Shown in pieces: positions 28,788 to 42,855 of a stretch of DNA of 64,000 nt (positions are counted from its first letter, which is position 1; the number at the start of each line of letters is the position of its first letter). This DNA comes from Engraulis encrasicolus (Eukaryota; Chordata; Actinopteri; Clupeiformes; Engraulidae): NCBI RefSeq assembly GCF_034702125.1, contig NC_085872.1, positions 26,898,002 to 26,962,001 of the forward strand, in the 5' to 3' direction. A program made the position numbers and the translations under genes. The notes below the pieces were generated by a model. That model had not been told where the DNA came from. It did not search any database and saw nothing but the letters and a program-made list of their open reading frames with translations.

Positions 28788-31700
28788 TAATAATAATGAT
28801 AATAATAATAATAATAATAATGATGATAATAATAAAAATGATAATAAAAAATAAAAACAGTATTACTAATAATTAATAAAACTAATATTTTGTATAATAG
28901 ACTATAAGAGGCTATATAAAATGTAGGCCTATCTAATACTTTAGTTGAACAAGCTGACAATATTCAACAAGCTTAAGATAAAGCCACTAAAAGTCCCATT
29001 GAATACAAGCTTGTAGACTAACTGGGAAAAAATATTACACACAGTCACAAAACATTTATAATAATCATATATTATATTAAAAAAATATTTTTGGAATTAT
29101 GTTTTGTGAAAATGGGTTCAAATAAATAAAATGTGACTGTTAAGACAGGGTGTAGGGTTGTCTTAAATTTAAGAAGAAAACTAAGACAAATCTTAAGAAC
29201 ATAGTCTTCAAGAATCCCAATATTCTTAACTGTTTTTCTTAGGGAAAATCTTAGGAAGAAAGTTAAGAAACAACTTAAGAAGTCTGTTTGTGAATATGGA
29301 ATCCTCTTAACTTTTGACTGAAGACAAAAGTTAAGAGAAAAGTACCAGTTAAGAACTATTTTGTTCTTAAGATTCTTTGTGAATCCGGCCCCTGATCAGC
29401 ATATTCATTGATTGCCCTAAAGGCATCATTTTCTGTATGCCCTGCACCTACCATAACCGGCATCCATTGTCACACAGGTCTCATCGTAGGCGTGGAATTG
29501 CGGCTGATCAGTACGCCATTTTGTGAAAATTGCTGGAGTCTGGTCCATCCACCTGGCAACAGGGAACATTGGGGACAAATTATGCAAAATTCACTTTTTG
29601 GGGGTGTCATGTAGAGCAAACGTTTAAGTGCATAAGATTGCATACTGCGCATGTGTCACGCAGCCTTGAGTTCTATGCATGCACCGTGTGATATGCACAT
29701 GTCAGTCTAGCAGTCAGTACAAGTCAGTCATGTCAGTCGGTCGTGTCAATGTTCAATAAACATATCATTAGAAATATACTGTCGTCCAGCCAGCGTTACT
29801 TCAGAAGATGTAAACGCCACATGGTGTCAGAAGACAACTGGATTCGAGCTGTTTAAAGTGTAACTTGCAGGTTAAACACCACTAAATCTCATTTTAAGAA
29901 CCCCAATACATCAATTTAGATGTGATATACGTCAAAATGCCGAATTATTGCATAAACAACATTTTCAGAAAACTTTGGCAAAAATAACGGCGGCTTCTTT
30001 TAAACAAACATTTAGAATCCGACGTAGATAGAGGGAGTCGCCGCGTTCTACAGACATACTAAGCACCGCAGAGAATAGGCCAGATTCTAATATTGTAACA
30101 CCTTTCCAAACCTATAGGCTAAATTTCAACAAGTTAAATGGCCTTAAACAGTGGCAGTATTCACCAGATACTGTCCGAACCGTTTTATTATTTAAAATAA
30201 TAATAATATTTTTTGTAGGTGCTTGCGAACATTTCCTTCATGTCAATGCGCTGCAGCAGCGCCATGAGGGTGTGCCAGACCGTTATTATGTGGCACTTCA
30301 TTAGGTTTCAAAATAACATTGTTGACCTAATAGAATGTTTGATTGATATGAACTCTATTTGTGCATATAGCATATTCAATTTTATATTTTCGATGTGTTT
30401 CCCTCATTGTGGAGATTCTCGGTTGCATCCAGAGTCGTGAGTTGGGTAGGCTAGGTGTAGCCAAAAGAATCCCCCTCCCCATCACAGAGCTATCGCGCAC
30501 TACCACCACCGACTGTTTTTATTGCCCCAATCCCCCACACTTAATTTGCACAGTAATATTGCCAGGCCTATGTCAAATGACTATTTTGGAGTTTATTAAC
30601 GCTGCTGTGCTGGCCTATAGCCTGGAAACTTGACTGTGACTTTATGGCGCTTCGCTTTTGTCGGAAAAAACGATATGCTTCCGAAGCATAACCTACGTGA
30701 CACGCTGGTTTTGAACTGCTGGAGAGAGTGAACCTCTTTCTCCAGGCCTACGTAGCATATCCACATTTCCATCTCTTTTTCTGAAGTTGAGGACCGCTTC
30801 GTGCCTCGTGTCTGTCAGTAACCGAATCCCTTCCGACGTTGTGTCTTTTGCGCATGGAGTGGACAGTGTGCCAAATTGGGTCGTAGCAATGTTTTAACTA
30901 ACCTATATGCGTGAGTAGCCTAGTACACTCACGAGGGATGACCAGGGTTTGAAACAGGTTTGATTCTTGCGGCGATTGCTGATAGCCAGCTGGTCCAGCG
31001 GTGGATTGCGTGTCATAACCCTAGCCTACACAAAACCAGGCGAGACTCGCTCTTGCAGACAACATTGCTCTGCGAGAAAGATCATCCCTGTCTTCCTGGT
31101 GATTCATCCCCTTTGTCATCGTCCCTCTTTTCCTGTTAGTAATTTGGACCTGGCATGTTTATCCCCGCAATGTGTAAAACCGGCAACCAAACGTGCGCAC
31201 AGCACTTTACAACACTTTACACTTTACGCAGGTCCTCTCTATCAACGGAACGCTTTCTCCGCTTGTGATGTGCTAGATTTTCCGTATCCTCATGGATTGG
31301 CAAGACATGTTGGGAGACTTCAATTCAATTCAATTTACTGCCGATTTTGTAGAGATATTGTGCTATTCAGTAAAATGTCAGGACCACATCACGTTAGTTT
31401 GGCAAAGCTCGACGGTGAAACAAAACGCATACAAATAATAATCGATCTACTTCCCCAACAAGCATAGCCTCCTGAAAATATCCATCATGTCCAACGTGTT
31501 TTACACATTCAAATAGGCCTACTCCCACTAAAGACATTTCCCAAACTCAACGACGAGTGCTGCCAGTGCATTTCGCCCCTATAGCACCACACACGTGGAC
31601 AGCTCGCAATGCAATAATAGGTATATAGGTAGCCTAATATTTGTGCTGGCATTTTTGTTTTAGTTTTGTAACGAGGATTATAGCAGCTGAAGACTTAATT

Positions 31701-34700
31701 TCTTCAAGCCTACGGGAATACGTTTTTAGTTTGGTATAATTACGGACAATGCAAATAACTGTTTTTTGTGACATTCGGACATTTTTGGAGGGAATATAAT
31801 CGAAAGTCCCGCCGCCTGGTTTATTGTTTTGTGACGTGCATGTGGATGAGCTTTATTGAAGTTTCATGTAATAGGCCCACTGAGCAGTGAACTGAAATTG
31901 AAAATAGTCTATATGTCATTTTTACAACATGGCATTTTTCTCGGTAGGAAGTAGGAAAACGTTTGACGCCATGCCACGCACAGTGACCATATTATTTCTC
32001 ATCATGTCGGCAAAGGGTAGTGCCTTCAACCATAGCCTATTGTATAGTTTGGTCTTTTTGTAGCCTGTAAGCCAATCGTGAAACTGTAACGTGCTTCACA
32101 TAAGAGTAGTGCCGCGGTTTCAGCACCATGGACAGAGGGCGCAAGTCCATGGCAGCAGGCATGTCGTTACTCCACAAAATGCCGTTTTTGGGAAAAATAT
32201 TAAAGTAGTCGCTGTTTCTAAGTAGCCTATGTAATTGTTTACTTTGAGACTGTTTTAGATTTGCCTATGAAATGCATCTCTCATGTGAAAGCAAAGGAGA
32301 GATAGGCCTAGATATCGCCCCCCTGTTTATAATCGCAAATTACGCATGGTCACAGACAGCGCGGAGACCCAGAACAGTTTCATATTCTAGATAAACCGAT
32401 AGACCCGCTGATCCTTCTTTTTTAATACACAATGCACAAACTCAGTAATAGACCATTTTCAATAGCCCAAATACAATATAACTGTCCACTTTTCCCAGCC
32501 TCTCTACAACAACCAAAATGGTTGGTAAGCCTACATCCACAAGCGAGAGCTGAGCCAGAACTTTAGTTGGACTCCCTCTATCTACGTCATAGAGGCTCTG
32601 CCAGCGACGAACCCAATATTTCAGAAGTAGCTGTAAAATGATACATTTTCATAAAAATATTGCAGTTTGGCTTTGTTATAGACGGTGAATTTCACATATA
32701 TGTTTCAGAACACCTCTCCTGACAACATCCAGTATATATTTAGTTATAAATTTAACCTAAACGTTACCCTTTAACGTCCGCCGTGAGTAAAAAGGAAATG
32801 AAGTGTGTATAGCCATGGCAAAGTTTACCCCACCGGAGCAGTTTGACTTCTCAAAGCCCGAAGCATGGCCTGACTGGAAGCTAAGATTCGGCAGGTATCG
32901 CATAGCTTCACTGCTTACGGAGGAAGAGAAAAATGTGCAGGTAAATGCATTGATCTATTCCATGGGAGCGGAGGCAGAGCACATATTCAAAGCTTTCACG
33001 TTTACTAGAGCAACGGATGCTGATGTGTACGACGTTGCAATGGCTAAATTTGACGAATATTTCATTCCGAAAAGAAACGTGATCTATGAGCGTGCTAAGT
33101 TCCACTCGAGAGCCCAACAACCAGGCGAGAGTGTATAAGCATTCGTCAGGCAACTGTATGAGCTAGACGAAAACTGTGATTTTGGAGCACTAAAAGAGGA
33201 ACAATTGCGGGATCGGATAGTGATCGGAATTCGTGAAAAACAAGTGTCACAAAGACTGCAAATATTAAGTGATTTAACACTGAAGACTGCCATTGAACAA
33301 CAGTAACTCGAGAAAAACAGAAAAAAATCCACTTTAAGCTTCGTGGTGCCTTTACGAATAACCTCGTTTCTCGTGGATGGGCGACGAAAGGGGGGACTGA
33401 CGGACGTCAACAAACAAGCGCGACTGAAGGCTAACTGGAAACGAAGGTAATAAAACAATTCAAACAAGTGATTTACGGTTAAGTTTAGGGTTAAGGTTAG
33501 GAATAATGTTGGAGGAAGGGAGACATGGCATGAAGCTGACACAACGACAGCGCTCCCCTCCCGGAATGCACGCACGCTGCTCGGGTGGTCTCTCTCTCTC
33601 ACTCGCTCTCTCTCACCCTCTCTCTCTCACCCTCTCTCTCACCCACTCTCGACGACAGCGTGCGTTGCCCAACTACGAAAAATGAGGCTATATCGTAGCG
33701 GCACCACGAAGCATGTAGTTGATTTTCCCCCGAGAATGGGCTCCATTGAAACAGCCAGGCATTGTGAGCTGATCAAGTCACAGAATACAGAAAAAGGGCA
33801 CGGCGCAGAGCACGTGGATAATGTAAAGTCAGTGAGGAAAACTGAATTTAAGAAATAAGCGGCAACATGGCAGCGATAAACAAAAAGACAAAACGAGGAT
33901 CATGCATGAGATGCGGCCGTAGTCATACGGAGCCCCAGCAGTGCAGTGCAAAAGGCAAAAAGTGCATGAAGTGTAACAAAATTGGGCACTTTGCAGCTGT
34001 GTGCTTTTCAAAAGCTGTGCAAGAAGTAACCGAAACTGGCGATGATGAGACAGTGTTCTTGGGCTCAGTAGAGCTAAAACAAAATGATGCACCACTAGCA
34101 GAGGATGAGCCACCATGGCGCACCACCCTAGATGTAGCAGATACGCCAGTGTCATTCAAAATTGATTCCGGTGCAGACACCTCAATCATGTCTGAAGCCA
34201 CATATGAGACACTACGGAGCAAGCCCAAACTCAGTGAAGTGAAGAACACCCTCCAGAGTCCAGGTGGCACGGTGGCCACTAGATTTAACCATACTGGTTT
34301 AACCATAGTCACAAGCCATGCTAAAAAAAACATGGATAATTATGGTTTCATGGTCAATCAAAAAACATGAAAACTTGTTCGCAGGCGTGGTGTAATGGTT
34401 AGGGAGATGGACTGAAGATCACAGAGTTACAGGTAACGATCCCACCTTTACCTCCGGCGGCGTCTCGAGGGGTGAAGATAATCTTTAGTTTTTACACTTT
34501 TTAAAACGTTTGAACGTCATTTTTTTACGGAAGTGGTCATGGAAATTCTGTTTTTGGGGTCTGGAAAGTCATGGAAACTTAATTAGAGTGGGAACCCTGC
34601 TCCAAGGACAATCACCAATACGTGCGTTGGATAAAAAAAGTGACATTGAAGTGTAATTTAATGAAGAATTATAAACCGTGGTAAAACCATGGTTCATTTT

Positions 34701-37700
34701 CAGAGTAAAACCATGGTTAATTTTACAGCTTAACCATAGTCAAACCAAAAAACGTGCCGAGCCATGCTTAAAAAACATGAAATCATGGTTTACCATGGTC
34801 GAATTTTGTAAGGGAAGATGTTTTGTACAGATAAGATCATTGCAGCACCGGCTGACATCTCAGTGGTCTAGAAAAAGCCCAGTAGCAGTTTATTCAACAT
34901 TCGACAAAAAACGACATCATAATCATTCATCAATGCGAAGCGAACACCTGCCTATGCTTAATCTGTGTCACGCTAAGAAGTCTGTTCATACACATATGAG
35001 GACTTTAACCCTCTAGAGTCTAAGGCCTTTCAGAGACTTTGAGGTAGTTTGGAACAGCTTCACAATTTAAGTATTTCAACTAACTGTAAATATCTATGCA
35101 AAAGTGGCACATATGGTTTATATGATGGCGTATTGCATTCCCACAAAAAAAAAAAATCACCAGGTTATCTCATAATTATGAGATAACCTAATGATGTCTG
35201 TATTGACTCAGCATATCTGTTTCTTGGCTACTAGATATAGCATGTAGGTTGGTCAGTGGAGCACTGGTGGCTTTGGTCAACATGCCACCTGTGGTAGTGA
35301 TAAGCAAACGGTGACAGCAAAACACACATCGGGCAATTGGTGGATTTTAGTTGGCAATCCGTGCTGCTAGTGCGCGAGATTCTCTAAGTGTCCAAGCGGT
35401 GGTATGGATGTCATCCTAGCACCACTGGAGTGAATCAAGCCAGTTTCTCTGTTAGTTGAATACCACAGTAATTAGATGGGTGTGTAACACCTCTGATGGC
35501 CCTGACCCCCTGTCACTTTCAATGTGATAATTGTCAGTAATATTTGAGAACTAGAAGTTTCAAGGTTTTTAATGGTGTCGCTTATATGTTTAAATGACAA
35601 AAACTCACAGAGTTATAGATGTGTTTTTGGAGAAGTGTCAAAATGGGTCACCAGTGACCCCTTAGATTCCAGAGGGTTAAAATGGGAAGTGAACTCACCA
35701 TGAATTATCAAAACATACTTACTGTGCATTTTTCTCCAAGTCTACTTTAAGTCCAATGTAATAGCTGACATCTCGATTTACCTGTACTTGCATCTGTGGT
35801 TGAGTCAGGAAAAGGAGGAATTAAAAATGTTTATGCAGTATGGTAAATGCAATACTGGAGTTAATATTTCACATTCTGTAAAACAGGTGTAGACACAGTA
35901 CAGAAGCAGGGTGCTATAGTGCATTGTTTTAAAGCACTGTAGAATGAACTGGCAACATGCCCATACGGACCCAGGTACAGAAAGTACAGAAGACAAAGTA
36001 CATAAACAAGTTCAGAAAAGGATAAGAAAATCACCTGTGTATGTAGAAATGTCCATTCTTCTTCACTGTCAATTACTACAAGGTCCCCATGCTTTTTCTG
36101 ACAGGATGTTTGAGCCTCTTCCATGTCATGTCTGCGTTGACTATTCAGAAAGTACTGATGACCATTGAATCTAACCCATCCATCTTCTGTGACATTGTAT
36201 TCTTCAGGCAAAAAAGATTGTATTTTATGATTTCATTCTTACTACTGTTAATAATAACTGAAACCAATGACAAAGACTCTAGTTCTACAGACACGGATAA
36301 AACGATAGATGTATACTCACGAGTTAGATTAGCATTAGGTTCATTGGGGGTACGTCCTGTCAATTACAAAGCATAATTTCAAGATGACTTGTATAACCCA
36401 CCTGCAAAATGCTCATGTAACAGGGGGAACAGGACTTGGCAGTGGCAAGACTCAAACCCTTGGGCTGCTGTGCAAGACCAACTCTCTTGCCTGCCCTGTT
36501 AACTTTTTAAGACTTTTCACAAAAATGATCAGTTATTTGGTCATTCACAAGTGTTTTGTTTAATGAAATAAAACTATACTTTCTGCTTGTGAATGCTATT
36601 ATCAGGCCAATCACATTCAAAGAAAAATCCATTCATGTTTTACTCTTATTAAAGAGTTTTTTGTTTTAAAAAAATCTTAACAAGAAAGGTGAAGAATCTA
36701 AAGTCTACCTTTATGTATTTCACAATAGAAATCATTCTTTTTCACGCAAGGAGCATCATTCCATTTCATGTTGTGAACAATTTCAACACAGTTCTCCATA
36801 TTGTGCAGGTTGTTCGGTTCACCCCAGTTCCAGTTAGTGAAAGAGGACTATTGGGGGGAAAAAACCACAGTTAACCACAATATCTGTCTGGACATCTGAC
36901 CACACGAATGATACATGATCATAAGGATGAACAAGAAATGGCAATTGTCACTTGGTGTGTCTTTAAACATGGATGAGAGTGGTGTCAATACTACACAGCA
37001 TAAATAGCAACTACAGTATTCAATTTTGACGAGGACCATTGCAACAAAGATTGTCTCGCTTAACTATGCAGTGTATCAACACACCAGAAAACACTCACCC
37101 ACCAGATAATTTCAGTGGGGATTCGATCTTGTGTATGTGACAGCTCGAGGCGAGAGCTCATGTCATTACCCCACCCTCATTGAAACGCGCAGTCATATTT
37201 TTTTTTAGGTACTGATCATTTGTCATGGTAGGCGAGTGCATTTATGAGAAAAATACACCTAACCCCAAAAAATTCTAACAAAAGGTTTCTCAGTGGTTTA
37301 CAGTACTATCAGATGTACTTAACAACATACTAAAAATCTGCCAAAATCTGACTTCAGGAAAGGCCTCATTTTCAAGATGGCCGCCGCTGGGCCCTTAAAT
37401 TGACTCTGGCCTTAAATTTGCATTGAAATGACCAGGAATAGTGGTGTTTGATGCATGTTTCAACCTTGTAATGTTGTCATTAGACTATGTTCTTGATATA
37501 TATATGGTAATTAGTGCAGTTTGCTGTTAAAAAATCAATTTACAACTGTATGGTACTGTAATATTACACAAATTTGGCCTAGCGGTTAGGCTAAATACCG
37601 CTAACCTCTTCTTTGTGTGCATTTTAGGGTTTTTTTCCCGATTATGATTATGTTTTACATTAATATACATGTTTTGCATGTGCATGTTTTAAAATGTATT

Positions 37701-40700
37701 TATTTATTTTATTTTGTCAGTGATGATCAATGGTAAAAAGCAAGGAATCCATACGAAGGATTCAAAATTTCACTTTTCACTGCTTCCTGTATGGATAGAC
37801 AAGAGATGACTGTGGCCATAAAATGACATTGGAATGACCAGGAATAGAGATGTTTGATATGTTTTTTTTTCACCATGTAATGTTGTTGGAATATTTCCCT
37901 GATATTATGAATGGTTACAAATGCATTTTGATTTTGTTTTGATTGATGGCAGCCTACTGTGATATTAGCCAAATCTGCTCTGGCATACTGTATGTAAGCT
38001 AAGTACTGCTATCCCCTTTGTTTGTGATTATTTTCACTTTACTTTAAATATATGTATGTTTTTACATTTTATTTATGTATTACATATATTTATTTATACT
38101 GTATGTAGGCCCAATGACCGTAGCCTTATAAAGACCTTGAAATTACCAGGAAAAGTGGTAGTTCATGTTTGTTTTGACCAAGTAAATTAAAATAATATTT
38201 TGGGAATTAACTTATCCACATCATACTGATCCCAATAATATTAAACTCTGGACTCTTCAGTCGTGCTGAAGAATTTGAATTTGGAACAAAATGTGTTAAT
38301 GAAACAAACAGGAAATTCATCCATGACTTCCATCGTGACTCTGGCCAAGCTGAAGTGTGAGCCATATTCTTAATGGTGTGTGTCAAGCAAAGTGCATTGA
38401 GTTTCCAAAATTTGGGCAGCGCTGAAATAGCACAGATATGAGCAGTTTGACCAGATTGACTTGATCTTGAAATATTGTGCAGCATCATAGTAACAGGCTA
38501 AATCATAGTAGCTGGCTAAACATGATGCCCGAGAATTCCCCATCCTGCTGAAATGAATGTGACCTGTGGCCATCATTATGAAGTACTTTGAATTGCTAGT
38601 TATGTCATACTTCCAGTGAAAGGCACTCAAGCTATGATGCTACCGATGCATGTATAACTCTTTGGCAAGAATCTGCTTCATCTTCCAGTTAAGTCTGTAG
38701 GACTTGGATACAAGCAAGAGAAGGCCCGGCTGGTTTTAGAGTTGATGGAGCCAGAGATCACAAAGTAAAAGGAGCTGCTGTAGCTATCCAAACAGCGCAA
38801 TTGGAGTGGCCTTGCAAGATGTCCAACCAATAAATTACCCTATGGATGCAGTACTCCCACCTGGTCCATGCCCCTTGCTTGCCCTGGGATACAGGCAGGG
38901 CAGGAGCACCACCTTGTCAAGACTGAGTCACAGCTTGCACAATCATGCTCAGTTTTCTGCTTTTCACCCTGCTAATAAATGACTGGACGTCAACCTACAG
39001 TACCACTCAAATCTTGTTAAGTTCACAGACGATCAAGAGGGACAAGGCACACTACAGGAAAGAGACTGACCATTTGAGCAGCACAAAGATGAGATGTGGG
39101 TTTGGACTGATTATCATTGACTTTCCAATCTCTTCAAGACTTGGTCTGACCAAGAGCATAACAATCAACATTTCCCAAACGGCATGGTCGACCCACCCTC
39201 TTGGTTTGCTAATGGTTGCATGCTTCCCAACAAAGTGGGAGGAGTGCCGTTTTTTTCCGGAGCTCAGAAATTATATTTGTATTGCACTTGGCCTGACTAG
39301 AAGCAATGCTGAAGGTGTTGCGTCATCAGGAGGGCACGGCCTGGCTAGGTTTGGACATCAATGATGACCTATTCTGGACCAACACTGCATGTCAAGAAGT
39401 GTCTCAACTTCCTGAACAATCGAGGCAAGTGCTTTGCCATCATGACCACATTTCTAAGACCACATTTGTGTACCTGTACCATGCCCCTTTAGGAGACAAA
39501 GAGAATGAATGGAGTTAAAAGGGAATTCTCGCCCATTTAGGAAACTGTACTTGGTCCCACCTTTTTGCATTGGTGGCACAGCGTATGGTTTAGCTTGGCT
39601 ACCATTGGGATGGAGTGACCATCACTAGGGTTGTGGGTGTGTTCTGACTGTCACACCAACGAGATTGGCTCTTTGGTGTAGCGGTCAGGGCCCCAGTTTA
39701 CAAGCCCAGAAGGTCTGGGTTTGGTTCTAGGCTGGGCAACTCTACTCCCCTTCGCTACAAATGGTGTCAGAAGTGGGATGGTGTGATGCCATCAGAAGCG
39801 TACGCATTGTGTGTGAGCCGTAATTCCAAGTGAGGGACACCCAGGATTGAATGAAGTGTGTGAAGTGCACGAGTGCACTTCCTGAAGGGGAAGACAGTGT
39901 GATGGAGTTACCATCACTAGGCTTGTGGGTGTGTTCTGACTGTCACACCAACGAGCTTGGCTCTTTGGTGTAGCGGTCAGGGCCCCAGTTTACTACCCCA
40001 GAGGGTCCAGTTTCGATTCTCGGCTGGGCAATTCTACTCCCCTTCGTCACAACCATATTGAATGGGTTTGGATACACCACCGACAAAGTGATCACAATCG
40101 TGATGCAAGCCACTCAACAAGCTTCTCTTCTGGCACCACCAGAGTCTCAAACAGACTGTAAGGATGCTGAGTTCTTCTCTGCACCCAACAGGCTGCCGGA
40201 AAAATCTGCATCTTTCCAAAGAACAATTGCTCTCAGACCCCCCAGAAAAGACTTTTCCCACATACAACTGTACTATGTATACCTGTTGCTCTAAACAAAT
40301 ACATAATAAACTATCTTGTGCTCACAATCTCTTGTTTTTTACTGGTACTAATACCTGATCTGACTACTGTACGCATGTGTAATTTGATTCATTTATTTAT
40401 AGTTACTGTAATGTTTTGGTATTTTGTGTGTTGTGGATGTGTACTTAGGATAGGTTAAAGGGACAGTTTGGTCAATTTCAACATGCAGTTGTATTGCTCA
40501 CGCTACCCTTGACTTGTCAGTACCTGGTGATGCCACATTTTTCGGCTCAGCCCTTTCCGAGATATGAGCTATTCTAATGGGGGCAGCGTTTGTTTACATT
40601 TTTAAAAAATGAAACATAGGCCAACTGCAAATATTTTCCCAAAAGGTACTGCTGTTTGCTAGTTGTCTGCTGATGTTTTATAACATTTTGGATGTTTTTG

Positions 40701-42682
40701 GGAATAAATAAAAATGTTTTTTTGAAATGTAAACAAAGAGCTGCCCCCATTACAATGACCAGGATCTCGGAAACGGCTGAAGAAGAAGAAAAAAAAATCT
40801 CAGGCACTGACAAGTCCAGGGTAGTGTGAGCATTACAACTGCATGTTGAAATTGACCAAACTGTCCCTTTAAGATGAGTTAAGATGTATTTTTTGTTGTG
40901 CCTGTGCACATAGATGTTATAGTCATGCACTTTTAATGTTTGTCATGTCTTGTCTACACGGGAGGCAAAGTGAATTTTTGAATCCTTCGTATGGATTCCT
41001 TGCTTTTTACCATTGATCATTACTGTCAAAATAAAATAAATAAATACATTTTAAACATGCACATGCAAAACATGTATATTAATGTAAAACATAATCATAA
41101 TTGGAAAAAAAAACTAAAATGCACACAAAGAAGAGGTCAGCACTATTAAGCCTAACCCCTAGGCCAAATTTGTCCAATATTACAGTACCATACAGTTGTA
41201 AATTGATTTTTTAACAGCAAACTGCACTAACTTTTCAAAGCTGCTACTATCATACCTGTGCCGAAGAAATCATCACCATCATGCTTCAATGACTACCGTC
41301 CTGTAGCACTGACGCCCATAATCATGAAGTGCTTCGAACGGCTAGTCCTGTCACACATCAAAGCCACCCTACCCCCCACCCTAGACCCCTACCAGTTCGC
41401 ATACCGAGCCAAGCGATCCACGGAGGATGCAATTTGCTCTGCCCTCCATCCAGCCCTCACCCACTTGGACAAAAAAGACTCATATGTGAGAATGCTGTTC
41501 ATTGACTTCAGTTCAGCATTCAATACCATAATACCACAACAACTCATCAGAAAACTGGACAAACTAGGTTTCAGCTCCTCCCTCTGCAACTGGCTGCTGG
41601 ACTTCCTGATGCAAAGACCACAAGCAGTACGGGTAGGGAACAACACCTCGAGCACCCTGACCCTGAGCACGGGGGCTCCGCAAGGTTGTGTTCTCAGCCC
41701 CCTGCTGTTCACGCTGCTGACACACGACTGCACAACGACCCACAGCACTAACCATCTAGTGAAGTTTGCGGATGATACAACACTGGTGGGCCCTCATCAC
41801 CAAGGGCCGGATGAGACTCACTACAGAGAAGAAGTAGACCTGCTGGCCAGATGGTGCAAAGACAACAACCTCCTGCTGAATGTCAACAAGACCAAGGAGA
41901 TTGTTGTCAACTTCCAAAGGGTCCAAAAACAACTGCCACCACTGACCATCGACGGCGATGCTGTGGAGAGAGTGAGCTAGCAGCACCAAGTTCCTTGGAG
42001 TGCACATCAGCGACGACCTCTCTTGGACCACCAACACTACATCACTGGCGAAGAAGGCCCATCAGCGTCTCTACTTCCTGCGCAAACAAAAGAAGGCAAG
42101 TGCTACACCCTCCATCATGACAACATTCTACAGAGGAACCATAGAGAGCGTCGTGTCCAACTGCATCACAGTGTGGGGAGGAAGCTGCACGGAGAAAAAC
42201 AGGAAGACACTCCAGCGTTGTTGTGAACACAGCGAAGAAGATCATTGGAGTACCACTCCCCTCCCTGCAGGACATTTACACCACACGCCTCACCCGGAAA
42301 GCACTGATGATCATCAAAGACACAAGCCACCCTGCACACAAACTGTTCAGCCTCCTGCCCTCTGGAAAGAGGTACAGGCGCCTCCGTTCCCGTACCACCA
42401 GGCTGGCGAGCAGCACAATGCACCAAGCGATCAAGATGCTGAACACTCAACCCACTCTCCCTCCACTGTCAGCCTCTAGCCAGCAAGGCCACTGACAACC
42501 CCCCCCCATCCCCACCACCATATCTGCGACTGAACATTCCACCTGCACTACTATATTGTGACTGAACTTTCAACCTGCACTAACTCAAAACATGCACACA
42601 CACACACACACACACACACCACACACACAACACACCACAAGCACACTGCACTTTCTGCACAAAACCCAAACATACACACACT

Positions 42683-42767
<85 letters not shown>

Positions 42768-42822
42768 ACGAACACACACACAAGACGCACACCGCACCTT
42801 CTACCTGCACTAAACACATACA

Positions 42823-42855
<33 letters not shown>

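Larger units (their letters stand above)
26735..29391. mobile_element. TIR transposon of 2.66 kb filling intron 19
   Basis: Termini GGGCCGGATTCACAAA and TTTGTGAATCCGGCCC, with long AAG/CTTAAG-rich subterminal inverted repeats (26751-26830 and 29150-29380). It carries a nested retroelement (about 27185-28560) and an AAT-rich tract. Transposase not seen, so non-autonomous; superfamily not certain. Confidence 0.8.

Noticed and set aside
36321..36356. Treating the EPN in [11 protein letters not shown] as a sugar-binding site
   Set aside because: It lies in the linker between CTLD4 and CTLD5, outside the lectin fold, with no following WND.
39660..39740. A functional tRNA gene
   Set aside because: A and B boxes are present but anticodon and acceptor stems do not pair well, and the sequence is repeated as part of paired LTRs.
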